Source: Verrucomicrobiota bacterium (GTDB taxonomy: Bacteria; Verrucomicrobiota; Verrucomicrobiia; Limisphaerales; J093). From it: a DNA stretch of 64,000 nt. This document shows positions 19,060-28,024 of this stretch, one piece after another (the first letter of the stretch is position 1; each line of letters begins with the position of its first letter). The notes under the pieces were generated by a model. That model saw only the letters and a program-made list of their open reading frames with translations. It was not told the DNA's origin and did not search any database. The stretch lies in contig JADJWF010000001.1 of the NCBI GenBank assembly GCA_016716505.1, forward strand, positions 186,001 to 250,000, read 5' to 3'. Both the position numbers and the translations under genes were made by a program.

Positions 19060-20271
19060 TCAGCGGGCCTTGGCTCGCAGGTTGAGGATCTTGAGCGCGT
19101 TATCGCGGTAGAGCTTCCTCAATATCTTGGGCTTGAGATCGAATCCGTGCAGCGGCCAATGGTAGTTGAAGAGGTCTTGCGCGTAGAAGTGCTCGTCCGC
19201 CGTCTCAAGGATCCGGAACGTGGTCCGGTACATCTCCGCGTTGTAACCCATGTCGGTGCCGTAGAGCAGCCGGTCTTGGTACTGGTGGAAGAACGCCGCC
19301 ATGTAGCGCGGGATTGGGGCGGTTTCCCCAAAGCGCGCGCCGATGTCGGCGAACAGGTTCGGATAGGCATCGAACATCCGGCCGAGGAGGGACAGGTCGT
19401 AGCAGCAATTCGCGAAGTGGCAGGCGATAAAGGTGGTGCGCGGATGCTTCTTCACGGCGCGCTCCAGCGTGGCGATCACCTTCTCATGACCAAGGACATC
19501 GGGCGATGGCGGGATGTGCCACTTGAAGGCGTTCATGAGGCCGTCGTTGTGCCGGTCCATCGGCTCGTACATCCAACGGTCCTCGCCAACATGGACATTG
19601 ACGGGCAGACCGAGTTCCGCGCACTTGGCGAGAATGGGGTCCATCCTGGGGTCATCGAGGTGCATGCCGCCGGAGTTGCCGCGCAAGCCACCGCCCTTGT
19701 CGCTGAGTTCACCGACGCCCCGGGCGCCGGCCCGTGCGCAGCGTTCCAATTCGGCCACCGCAGCCGGCCCAAAGCCGGGTTGATCGAAGCCGGTATAGTC
19801 AATGCCGCACCAGACATCGAATCGCTTCGGATGCCGGCCGTAAAGCGCCAGCAACTCGTCGAACCGCTTTCCCGTCGCCCCGGTCAGAATGATCGTTTTG
19901 GCAATGCCCACCTCGTCCATCGTTCGCACCCAGCGATCCACTTCCCCGGCCGTGCGAGCATAGGCGTGGGAATGCACGTCAATCGCCGGGTAACGGGCCT
20001 TCTCGACCCGCGTCGCCGGCACCCGGAAAATGGATTTCGGCCGGTAGTCTTTCAGCAGCAGGCGATCGGGTGGCGTAACGCCAGCGTCAGCGCTCAGCGC
20101 ACGCATCGCGACGATCAACCCCGTGACCCCAAGCGCCGAGGCGAGGAAACGCAGGCGGGCACGCGAGCCGCGCGACAAGTGGTCAGCGGGGCGGGAAAAC
20201 TGGTTGCGGAGGTGCGCCAATGGCGGGACACAGTGACGCGGGGAGACGCTTTGGATCGTGGTGGTGCTCAT
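19060..20271 (-). CDS. Amidohydrolase-2 family metal-dependent hydrolase
   Basis: A 403-residue protein with a hydrophobic N-terminal segment near residues 40-58, probably a signal or anchor. The TIM-barrel metal site is outlined by IDVHSHAYA (HxH), VNVHVGED, FIACHFANCCYD and YGTDMGYNAEMY near the C-terminus. The family (PF04909) includes decarboxylases and lactonases; the substrate here is unknown. Verrucomicrobial relatives occur near carbohydrate and secretion genes. It ends exactly against the convergent glycosyltransferase. Confidence 0.8.
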   Translation of the reverse strand: MSTTTIQSVSPRHCVPPLAHLRNQFSRPADHLSRGSRARLRFLASALGVTGLIVAMRALSADAGVTPPDRLLLKDYRPKSIFRVPATRVEKARYPAIDVHSHAYARTAGEVDRWVRTMDEVGIAKTIILTGATGKRFDELLALYGRHPKRFDVWCGIDYTGFDQPGFGPAAVAELERCARAGARGVGELSDKGGGLRGNSGGMHLDDPRMDPILAKCAELGLPVNVHVGEDRWMYEPMDRHNDGLMNAFKWHIPPSPDVLGHEKVIATLERAVKKHPRTTFIACHFANCCYDLSLLGRMFDAYPNLFADIGARFGETAPIPRYMAAFFHQYQDRLLYGTDMGYNAEMYRTTFRILETADEHFYAQDLFNYHWPLHGFDLKPKILRKLYRDNALKILNLRAKAR

Positions 20272-20420
20272 CCGCGTGAGTCTAGGTCACGCAATGACGC
20301 GGGCGCAACGAACAACCCCGGTCGGGAATGGTCGGATGTGGCCGGTTTGCGCAACGATGCCAACTGGCTTTCGACCACCGTGGTCATTTCTCGCCAGGTG
20401 AATGTTACGGATCGGTGTGG

Positions 20421-20636
20421 GAAGCCCGGATTTGCAGGTTGGTACAAGGGCTGCTACTCTCTGAACCAACGATGCGGAGTTCCTGCGACGGAAGTCTGCT
20501 ACGGCTCCCCGCACCGGTCATCAAGGCTGGTGCAGACCGTCCTACCTGCATCCTGCCTGGGAGAACCGGGGTCTGATACGGTCTCCTCTTCTATTGAAGT
20601 CGCCTGGCGGCCCTTCGGGGCCGCCAGTTCTGTTTT
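20421..20636 (+). ncRNA. Candidate structured non-coding RNA, ending in an intrinsic terminator
   Basis: Found in a 472-base gap with no gene. The strand can be folded into several helices: GCAGGT 20434-20439 with ACCTGC 20544-20549, extended by GGAT 20428-20431 with ATCC 20550-20553; GTTGGT 20438-20443 with ACCAAC 20465-20470 (a competing pair, sharing two bases with the first helix); GTCT 20494-20497 with AGAC 20534-20537 and GACG 20487-20490 with CGTC 20538-20541, enclosing a hairpin GCACCGGTC/GGCTGGTGC at 20511-20533; and GGAGA-CCG 20560-20568 with CGG-TCTCC 20579-20586. The segment then ends in a terminator. It does not match 4.5S/SRP, tmRNA, RNase P or 6S RNA as I know them. It could instead be a leader controlling the downstream PSD1 gene. 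This is inference from complementarity only. Confidence 0.4.
20604..20636 (+). terminator. Rho-independent terminator upstream of the PSD1 gene
   Basis: CTGGCGGCCC at 20604-20613 pairs perfectly with GGGCCGCCAG at 20618-20627 around loop TTCG, followed by TTCTGTTTT. It ends a plus-strand transcript that contains no protein gene, 107 bases before the PSD1 start at 20744. Confidence 0.85.
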
Positions 20637-20743
20637 CAGCGAGGCCACCCGGCAAGGGTCGTGGTGAGTCCGTCTGGCGGGCGGGAATTCGTTTTCGGTG
20701 GCCAAGTCCCGCCACGCGCGCCACACTTACGACGGTTAGTCCA

Positions 20744-23700
20744 ATGAATTGCGTTATCAGGTTTGCTCGCCATAGGCATCTGGCGGCCATCTCGAGGGGC
20801 TGGCGCGGGTATCTTGCCTGGGTTGTGGCGCTGGGTGTCGGGTCCGGCCTTGCCGCCCCGATTTCCTTCACCCGTGACGTTCAACCTCTGCTGGCCGAGA
20901 ACTGCCTTGCGTGTCACGGCCCCGATCCCTCGGCCCGCAAAGCGGGCCTGCGCCTGGACACGAAAGAAGGGCTGTTTGCGCCGAATTCCAAAGGCCGAAC
21001 GGCCGTGGTCCCCGGAAAGCCCGAGCAAAGCGAACTCTGGAAGCGGATTGTGACCGAGGACCCGGACGACCTGATGCCGCCGCCCGAATCGCACAAATCA
21101 TTGACCGTTGAGCAGAAGGAACTGCTCCGCCGGTGGATCGCCGACGGCGCCGTGTGGCAAGGCCACTGGTCCTTCATCAAGCCCGAACGCCCCGCCGTCC
21201 CGCAGCCGGCGGACGCCGCGTGGGTCCGCAATCCGGTGGATGCGTTTATTCGGGTGGCGCTGGAAGCCAGGCAGCTCACTCCCGCGCCGGAGGCTGACCG
21301 GCGAACACTCGCGCGGCGGTTGTCCCTGGATCTGACCGGTTTGCCGCCGGCGCCCGGGGAGGTCGAGAGGTTTGTTGCGGACCGCTCCCGCGACGCGTAC
21401 GAGAGGTATGTCCGGCGCCTGCTGGCGTCGCCGCACTACGGCGAGCATCGCGGCCGATACTGGCTGGACGCCGCCCGCTATGCCGACACGCACGGCCTGC
21501 ACTTCGACAACTACCGCGAAATCTGGCCTTACCGCGATTGGGTGATTCGCGCCTTCAACCGGAATCAGCCTTTCGACCAGTTCGTCATCGAACAGGTCGC
21601 CGGCGATCTGCTGGAGAATCCCACGGACGATCAACTGGTCGCCACCGGTTTTCAGCGTTGCAATATCACCACCAACGAAGGCGGGACGATCGAGGAGGAG
21701 AATCTGGCCATTTACGCCAACGACCGTGTCACCACCACGGGCTGGGTGTTCCTCGGCCTCACGATGAATTGCGCGGCCTGCCACGATCACAAATTCGACC
21801 CGATCACGATGAAGGACTTCTATTCGATGGAAGCCTTCTACCGGAACACCCAGCAAACGGGCTTCGACCGCAACTGGCGGGAGGGCGATCTGTACATGGT
21901 CGTCCCGCAAACCGACGCCGACCGCGCGCGCTGGAAGGCTCTGCCCGGCGAGATTGCCGCCGCGCAGCAGGCGCGCGAAGCGCAGGTGGCCTCCGCCGAC
22001 GCCGCCTTCACCAACTGGGTTACGTCGGCCCTGCCGCCCCGCGCGTCGCGGCCCGCGAAGCTCAGCGGCGAGGTGCTGCGGCTCGCGTTAAGCGAAGGCA
22101 ACGGCACGAACACCATCGCTGAAATCGCGGGCCGCCCCGTGCTTCTCGGCGGCCCCACGAACTTGAACTGGCGCGGAGGGATTCTCGGGCCGGCGCCGGT
22201 GCTGACCACGGACAATGGCTTTCTGATCGGCGATGTCGGAGACCTCCGGGCCACCGAACCGTTCTCCGCCAGCGCCTGGGTGTTTGTGCCCGAAGATTTC
22301 AAGGGGGGCGGCGCGATCCTGGCGCGGATGGGCGGTGAGCCGGAGAAGCATCGGGGTTGGGATTTCTTCGTTCGCGACGACCACTTCGGGATTCATCTCG
22401 TGAATCAGTGGCCGAACGTTGCGCTGAAGGTTCGCTCGCAGGACAAGTCGCTCCGGCGCGGCGAATGGCATCACCTGGCGGTCACGTACACTGGTTCCAC
22501 CCGGGGCGAAGGGGTGAAGCTTTACCTCGACGGACTGGAGGTGCCGGTCAATCGGGACCAGGACCGGCTCGAAGGCTCGATCCATTCGCCTTTCCCGCTG
22601 CGGCTGGGACAGCGCGAACGGGGGGACAAATTGAATGACGTGGCGGTCCAGGAGGTCCGCCTTTTCAATCGCAAACTGGATGCGGCGGAGATCGCGGTGC
22701 TGGCCGTGGAGCCGCGTCTGCCCGAGGTCCTGGCCCGTGTGGACTTCGCCAGCACCAACAATCCAGCCCGCGACCTGGCGCGAAGCTACCACCGCTTCAC
22801 CCAGCACCGGGGCTGGCGCGAGTCCGCCAAATTGCTCAACTCCCTTGAGAACGAGCAGTACACCATCCGGGGACGCAGCCCGGTGACGCACATCCAACGG
22901 GAGAAGCCTGATTCGGTGCCGACCGCCCACATCCTCTTTCGCGGCCAGTACGATCAGCCCCGGGAGAAGGTGTTTGCCGGGACGCCGGCCGTGCTCCATC
23001 CCATGCCGGAAGGGGCGCCCACCAATCGCCTCGGCCTCGCGCAGTGGATCGTGTCGCCGGAAAACCCGCTGACGGCCCGCGTCACCGTAAACCGGTTTTG
23101 GCAGGAGATCTTCGGGGTTGGGTTGGTGAAGACGGCGGAGGACTTCGGGGTGACGGGCGAGCCGCCGGCGAACCAGCCCCTGCTCGACTGGTTGGCGGTC
23201 GAGTTCATCGAAAGCGGCTGGGATGTGAAGCACCTCATCACGCTGCTGGTGACCAGCGCCACCTACCGGCAGAACAGCGTGGTGACCCCGGAAAAGCTTC
23301 TAAAGGACCCCGACAACCGCCTGCTGAGCCGGGGGCCGCGCTTCCGCATGGACGCGGAGATGATCCGCGATTACGCCCTGGCTGCCAGCGGTCTGCTGGT
23401 GCCGAAGATTGGCGGCCCCAGTGTGAAGCCCTATCAGCCGCCTGGCGTGTGGGAGGCGGTGGCGATGCCAGAAAGCGGCACTCGCTACTACGAACCGGAC
23501 ACCGATGAAGGTCGCTTCCGCCGCAGTCTCTACACCTTCTGGAAGCGCGCCGCGCCGCCGCCGGCACTGGATCTTTTCAACGCCCCCAGCCGTGAGGTCT
23601 GTACCGTCCGCCGCGAGCGCACCAACACGCCGCTGCAGGCTCTTGCAACGTTGAACGACCCGCAATATCTCGCGGCCGCCCTCAACCTTGCGCGGCAAGC

Positions 23701-23977
23701 CCATCTCGATGCCCGGGGCCGTCGCGAGGAAACGTTGGCCTTCATGGCGGAACGACTGCTGGCGCGCCGCCTCACCCCGGCGGAGCAGGGAATCGTGAGC
23801 CGCTCGCTCAGCGCGATGGAGGACTTCTACCGGGCGCAACCCGACGAGGCGGAAAAGCTGCTCGCCGCGGCCAACTGGACGGCACCCGCCACCGGTAACA
23901 TCCCCGCGGTTGAACTCGCCCCTCTGACGCTCATCGCCAATCAGTTGTTGAACCTCGACGAGGTGTTGAACAAATGA
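20744..23977 (+). CDS. PSD1 / planctomycete-cytochrome-c-type protein with LamG-like domain (DUF1549/DUF1553)
   Basis: A 1077-residue exported protein. A signal peptide precedes ISFTRDVQPLLAENCLACH; C54 and C57 with H58 form the single c-type heme motif of the planctomycete cytochrome C domain. The DUF1549 region follows, with LSLDLTGLPPAP and NCAACHDHKFDPITMKDFY, whose C-x-x-C-H may bind a second heme. A concanavalin/LamG-like insert (about residues 440-650) contains GEWHHLAVTYTGS and KLYLDGLEVP. The C-terminal DUF1553 has TRVTVNRFWQEIFG-like residues and RRERTNTPLQALATLNDP. Such proteins always accompany DUF1501 proteins and are suspected to act in polysaccharide breakdown; the biochemical role is undefined. 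The start was set at ATG 20744 (MNCVIRFARH), with the signal peptide beginning near residue 20. It overlaps the DUF1501 gene by ATGA. Confidence 0.9.
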   Translation: MNCVIRFARHRHLAAISRGWRGYLAWVVALGVGSGLAAPISFTRDVQPLLAENCLACHGPDPSARKAGLRLDTKEGLFAPNSKGRTAVVPGKPEQSELWKRIVTEDPDDLMPPPESHKSLTVEQKELLRRWIADGAVWQGHWSFIKPERPAVPQPADAAWVRNPVDAFIRVALEARQLTPAPEADRRTLARRLSLDLTGLPPAPGEVERFVADRSRDAYERYVRRLLASPHYGEHRGRYWLDAARYADTHGLHFDNYREIWPYRDWVIRAFNRNQPFDQFVIEQVAGDLLENPTDDQLVATGFQRCNITTNEGGTIEEENLAIYANDRVTTTGWVFLGLTMNCAACHDHKFDPITMKDFYSMEAFYRNTQQTGFDRNWREGDLYMVVPQTDADRARWKALPGEIAAAQQAREAQVASADAAFTNWVTSALPPRASRPAKLSGEVLRLALSEGNGTNTIAEIAGRPVLLGGPTNLNWRGGILGPAPVLTTDNGFLIGDVGDLRATEPFSASAWVFVPEDFKGGGAILARMGGEPEKHRGWDFFVRDDHFGIHLVNQWPNVALKVRSQDKSLRRGEWHHLAVTYTGSTRGEGVKLYLDGLEVPVNRDQDRLEGSIHSPFPLRLGQRERGDKLNDVAVQEVRLFNRKLDAAEIAVLAVEPRLPEVLARVDFASTNNPARDLARSYHRFTQHRGWRESAKLLNSLENEQYTIRGRSPVTHIQREKPDSVPTAHILFRGQYDQPREKVFAGTPAVLHPMPEGAPTNRLGLAQWIVSPENPLTARVTVNRFWQEIFGVGLVKTAEDFGVTGEPPANQPLLDWLAVEFIESGWDVKHLITLLVTSATYRQNSVVTPEKLLKDPDNRLLSRGPRFRMDAEMIRDYALAASGLLVPKIGGPSVKPYQPPGVWEAVAMPESGTRYYEPDTDEGRFRRSLYTFWKRAAPPPALDLFNAPSREVCTVRRERTNTPLQALATLNDPQYLAAALNLARQAHLDARGRREETLAFMAERLLARRLTPAEQGIVSRSLSAMEDFYRAQPDEAEKLLAAANWTAPATGNIPAVELAPLTLIANQLLNLDEVLNK

Positions 23978-25445
23978 ATCCGCTCCAGGACTACGTCCGT
24001 TACGAAACCCGTCGCCAGTTCTTTGCCCGCGGCAAGAACGCCCTTGGCTACGCCGCCCTTTCCTCCCTGCTTGGCCATTCGTTCCGGCTCTGGGGTGAAG
24101 ACGCTGCCGCGCCGGCCGCCGCCGGTCCTGGTTTGCCGCACTTCCCGCCCAAGGTGAAACAGGTGATCTACCTGCACATGGTCGGGGGGCCGTCACAGAT
24201 GGACTTGTTCGACTACAAGCCGGTGATGGCCGACTGGTACGACAAAGACCTGCCAGACTCGGTGCGGATGGGCCAGCGGCTGACCACCATGACCTCCGGC
24301 CAGAAGCGTTTTCCGATTGCGCCGTCGAAGTGGAAGTTCTCGCCCGCCGGGCAGTGCGGCCTGTGGATGAACACCGAGTTGCTGCCACACACCGCGAAGA
24401 TTGTGGATGACCTCGCGTTCATCCGCTCGATGCACACAGAGGCCATCAATCACGAGCCGGCCATCCTCCACATGCAGACCGGGAGCATGGTGCCGGGCCG
24501 GCCGTGCATCGGTTCGTGGGTCAGCTACGGGCTGGGATCGCTCAACGCGAACCTGCCGACCTTTGTGGTGCTTGTGGCCGAGCCGACCAACAAAGAACAG
24601 ATCCAGGCCATCAGCGCGCGCCTCTGGTCCAGCGGATTCATCTCCGGCGAGCACGCCGGCGTCTCCTTCCGCAGCGCCGGGGACCCGATCCTCTTCATCA
24701 ACAATCCGCCGGGCGTCCCGAGCGAGCTGCGCCGCACGCAGCTTGATGGCCTGCGCGCCTTGAACGAACTCACGTACCGCCAAGTCGGCGACCCGGAGAC
24801 CCACACGCGCATCCAGCAATACGAGATGGCGTTCCGGATGCAGGCCAGCGTGCCAGAACTCACCCAAGTGGCCAACGAACCGGCCTCCACCTACGAACTC
24901 TACGGCGAGGAGGCGAAGAAGCCGGGAACTTTTGCCTACACGTGTGTGCTGGCCCGGCGGCTGATTGAACGCGGTGTCCGGTTCGTGCAGGTGTACCTGA
25001 ACAACTGGGACCACCACGGCAACGTCGCCGGCCGCCTGCCCAGCCAGTGCCGCGATATTGACCAGGCCACGTACGGCTTGATCACCGACCTCAAGTCCCG
25101 CGGGCTTTTTGACAGCACGCTCCTGATCTGGGGCGGCGAATTCGGCCGCACGATCTACAGCCAAGGCGGCCTCTCGAAGGACAACTACGGGCGGGACCAT
25201 CACCCGCGGTGCTTCACGATGTGGCTGGCCGGCGGCGGCGTGAAGGGGGGACCATCCACGGCGAAACGGACGAGTTCAGCTACAACATCATCGCCGACCC
25301 CGTGCATGTGCGCGACCTGCACGCGACCATTCTCCACTTGCTGGGGATTGACCATCGGCGCTTTACGGTCAAGTGGCAGGGCGTGGACATGAAACTGACC
25401 GGCGTGGATGCCGAGGCCCACGTGGTGAAGGAGATTCTGGTGTAA
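23974..25445 (+). CDS. DUF1501 (sulfatase-like) protein, C-terminus frameshifted
   Basis: Partner of the PSD1 gene. Residues 13-16 TRRQ with FFARG give a twin-arginine signal. The alkaline-phosphatase-superfamily core shows IYLHMVGGPSQMDLFDYKP, YLNNWDHHGNV, LIWGGEFGRT and YGRDHHPRCFTMWLAGGGVKG. The frame then breaks at the G run 25245-25250: the literal reading ends at 25392 with an unrelated tail, but adding one G gives GGTIHGETDEFSYNIIADP and the standard DUF1501 end HVRDLHATILHLLGIDHRRF, closing at 25445. I annotate the restored gene at about 490 residues. One missing base in a homopolymer is a typical assembly error; a true mutation cannot be excluded. The function is unknown. Confidence 0.85.
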
Positions 25446-25487
25446 GGGGCAGGCGGCGGGGGGCCGTCACGATTCGGCCGGCTTCGC

Positions 25488-26363
25488 TCAGGCGCGCACG
25501 TACTCGGCCCGCTTGTGGCACTCGTCCACAAACGCGTCCATCAGCGGCGTGCGTTTGCCGACCCACATGACCCCGACGACCACCGGTGGAAACTCGTTCA
25601 ACGGAACCAGTTTGACCTCTTCCGAATACCGGGTCTTGGGGACATAGAGACCCAGCCCGATGCCGAAGCCGTTGGCCGCGTAGGTCTCGACCAGCGCCAG
25701 CGAACTCACTTCGAGGCTGGTGAACCAGTCCACCTTCCGCTTCGCCAGACACGCCTGGAAGTGACGGCAGATTGGCTCCTCCGCCGGCAGCGCGATCAGC
25801 GGTTCGGTGATGCGGTCCAATTCCCAGAGCTCCTCGCCCGATTTCAACGCGCTGTCCTCCGGAACCACCAGCGCCAGCGAAAGCCGGATCAGTTCTTCGG
25901 TCTTGATCGGCGCCGGCGGTTTGCCTTCCACCGCCGTGATCGCCAGGTCAATTTCGTGACGCTGCAGCCATGCCTCGAGTTGCGGCCGATAACCCTCGCG
26001 CAAGAAAACCTTCATCTGCGGGAAGCGTTTGCGCACGTTGACCACGACGCCCGGCAAGTGATCCCGTTGCACCACCTCGGAGGCGCCGATGCGGATCCGC
26101 TGCGCCGCCCCGCCTCGAATCCGCTCGGCCGCCGCGTCCACTTTGCTGAAGAACGGGTGGATGAACTCGTACAGTTCCTCGCCCGCCGGGGTCAGCGCGA
26201 ACGGCCGCCGATGGAAGAGGGTCACGCCCAGGTTTTCCTCGAGCGCGATCACCTGCGCGCTCACCGCTGGCTGCTGGATGCCGTAGGGGATGTTGCGGAC
26301 CGCCTCACTGATGCCGCCGTGGCGGGCCACGTAGTAGAAAAGCTCCAGGTGGTGGATGTTCAT
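25488..26363 (-). CDS. LysR-family transcriptional regulator
   Basis: A 291-residue regulator. The N-terminal winged helix-turn-helix (MNIHHLELFYYVARHGGIS, IQQPAVSAQVIALEENLG, LFHRRPFALTPAGEELY) is diagnostic. The effector-binding domain begins near residue 90 (RIRIGASEVVQRDHLP). It is transcribed divergently from the permease gene at 26526 with 162 bases between the starts; LysR proteins usually control the divergent neighbour. The effector is unknown but may be the permease substrate. Confidence 0.92.
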   Translation of the reverse strand: MNIHHLELFYYVARHGGISEAVRNIPYGIQQPAVSAQVIALEENLGVTLFHRRPFALTPAGEELYEFIHPFFSKVDAAAERIRGGAAQRIRIGASEVVQRDHLPGVVVNVRKRFPQMKVFLREGYRPQLEAWLQRHEIDLAITAVEGKPPAPIKTEELIRLSLALVVPEDSALKSGEELWELDRITEPLIALPAEEPICRHFQACLAKRKVDWFTSLEVSSLALVETYAANGFGIGLGLYVPKTRYSEEVKLVPLNEFPPVVVGVMWVGKRTPLMDAFVDECHKRAEYVRA

Positions 26364-26392
26364 GGTGGAGGTCGTTGGGCGAGAAGGCTACC

Positions 26393-26412
26393 TGCCCGGC
26401 GCTCGCCGGGCA
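26393..26412. promoter_or_regulatory. Candidate operator: perfect palindrome between LysR regulator and permease
   Basis: TGCCCGGC at 26393-26400 and GCCGGGCA at 26405-26412 are exact inverted arms of 8 bp separated by GCTC. It lies 30 bases upstream of the LysR start and 114 bases upstream of the permease start. LysR proteins bind dyad sites in such intergenic regions, though it lacks the plain T-N11-A form. It might instead be a transcribed hairpin. Confidence 0.35.
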
Positions 26413-26525
26413 AGTCACGCGAACCGATCCAGCCCACTCCGGTGGCGTTCATCCCGGCGCGCCGAGGAGCCGGCCGGGAACGCTTTTCGACTTGCGAACG
26501 AATTAGGACCGGCGATAACTCACGC

Positions 26526-27866
26526 ATGAGCAACCAAGCATCCTCACTGCCCGACTACATCACGAGCGCCACGCCGAACCCGGCGGCCAACCGCGCGCCC
26601 TGGCACAAGAACATTGCCCCGACTTACGCGGGCATCTTCCTGTGGTTCGTGTTCTGGGATTCCATGGCGGCAAACGGTCTGTCCGTGGGCGGTCTGGTGC
26701 CCACGTTGTTGGGCATCGTTCTGGGTGGCCTGATCTGCCATTACCTTTTCTACGTGGTGCCTGGCAACCTCGGCGTCACCACCGGCCTGCCGCTGTACGT
26801 GGTGGGCACTTCCACCTTCGGCGCCGTCGGTGGGCTTATCATGCCAGGTTTCCTGATGGGCGCTCTGCAGTTCGGCTGGCTGGGCGTGAACACGTTCGGT
26901 TCCTCTGATGCTCTTGCCAAGGGATTTGGCGCGCCTGGCCTTTACGTGCCGCTGTGCATTGTCTGGGCGCTGGCCGCGGCGTTCGTTGGTTTGAAAGGCA
27001 TTCAGTACGTCGCCCGGGTGGCGACCTACCTCCCGATCATCCCGCTGGTCGTCCTGATTATGGGCCTGTTCATGTTTGGCGGGTCCGCCGGCAAGTATGC
27101 CCCGGCCAATCCGCCGGCGGGCGGTGCCGTGCAGGCGATTCTGCTGATGGTGGCGGCCATCGTCGGCTTCTTCGCGACCGCCGGCGCGGCGGGCGTGGAT
27201 ATTTGTATGAGCGGCCGCGACAAGAAGGACGTCAGCATGGGCGGCATCGTGGGCATCATCATCGCCATCGTTTTCACGGCGGGGATCTCGGTCATCTGCG
27301 TCGCCGGAGCACGAGCAGCGGGCGTGATCGGGCCGGAGGAGTCGCTCATGACCAACGCCCTCGGCAAGAAACTCTCGGGCGGCGTGTTCGCCATCGTGAT
27401 GATCGGTCTGACGATCGCCTCGTTCCCCGGCGCGTGCTTCTCGTCGTTCATCGCGGCAAACAGCTTCAAAACCGTCATGCCGAAGGTGAACCCCTTCCTG
27501 TCAGTGGGCATCGGCGCGCTCATCAGCATCATCCTCGCGGTCACCGGCGCGGCGGGCAAACTGCCGAGCGTGTTCGGTCTGATCGGGGCGTCGTTCGGGC
27601 CCATCGTGGGCGCGATGGTCGTGGACTACTTCCTCGCGGGCGGCAAGTGGAACGGTCCGCGCGCGGGCTTCAATCCGGCCGGCTGGATCGCGTGGGCGCT
27701 TGGGTTCATCGTCGGCATCCTGCCGAATGCGATGCTGCCGGAGGCCATCCGCGTCGCGATCCCGTGCGCGCCGGTGGCGGCGTTCATCGTCGGCGCGGTC
27801 GTGTACTTCGCCTGCGCCAAGGCGGGGATGCTTTCCGCCACCGTCCCGCTTCCGGAGAAGAAGTAA
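26526..27866 (+). CDS. NCS1-like cytosine/purine permease-family transporter
   Basis: A 446-residue inner-membrane protein from ATG 26526, with about 12 hydrophobic segments. WHKNIAPTYAGIFLWFVFWDSM, LFYVVPGNLGVTTGLPLYVVG and the repeated glycine-rich TM segments resemble CodB-type nucleobase:cation symporters (NCS1). The substrate is not deducible: cytosine, purines, allantoin or hydantoins are all possible. An upstream in-frame reading to 25515 runs through the antisense of the LysR gene and is spurious. It is likely controlled by the divergent LysR gene, and followed by a strong terminator. Confidence 0.82.
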   Translation: MSNQASSLPDYITSATPNPAANRAPWHKNIAPTYAGIFLWFVFWDSMAANGLSVGGLVPTLLGIVLGGLICHYLFYVVPGNLGVTTGLPLYVVGTSTFGAVGGLIMPGFLMGALQFGWLGVNTFGSSDALAKGFGAPGLYVPLCIVWALAAAFVGLKGIQYVARVATYLPIIPLVVLIMGLFMFGGSAGKYAPANPPAGGAVQAILLMVAAIVGFFATAGAAGVDICMSGRDKKDVSMGGIVGIIIAIVFTAGISVICVAGARAAGVIGPEESLMTNALGKKLSGGVFAIVMIGLTIASFPGACFSSFIAANSFKTVMPKVNPFLSVGIGALISIILAVTGAAGKLPSVFGLIGASFGPIVGAMVVDYFLAGGKWNGPRAGFNPAGWIAWALGFIVGILPNAMLPEAIRVAIPCAPVAAFIVGAVVYFACAKAGMLSATVPLPEKK

Positions 27867-27886
27867 CCTCGGTTGAATCTCAGCCT

Positions 27887-27917
27887 GGGCGGCTCCTGGC
27901 GGGGCCGCCCATTTTTT
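27887..27917 (+). terminator. Rho-independent terminator of the permease gene
   Basis: GGGCGGC at 27887-27893 pairs with GCCGCCC at 27904-27910 around a 10-base loop, followed by ATTTTTTG. It lies 20 bases past the permease stop. Confidence 0.85.
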
Positions 27918-28024
27918 GTCGCCGAAAACCCACGGGCCCTTGCTCGTTGGTGGAACCGTAGGTACGCTGACTCCGCTGTCGCGGAAAACCAGCCGCCCGC
28001 ATTCCGGGCTTTGATCAAAACCGC

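Noticed and set aside
20421..20636. Identification of the structured region as 4.5S SRP RNA, tmRNA, RNase P or 6S RNA
   Set aside because: The SRP core GGAAGG-AGCAGCC, the tRNA-like T arm of tmRNA and the RNase P conserved GAGGAAAGUC are missing, and the fold does not look like the 6S central bubble.
25515..26525. A long N-terminal extension of the permease gene
   Set aside because: It would run antisense through the LysR gene; the ATG at 26526 is followed by a normal transporter N-terminus.
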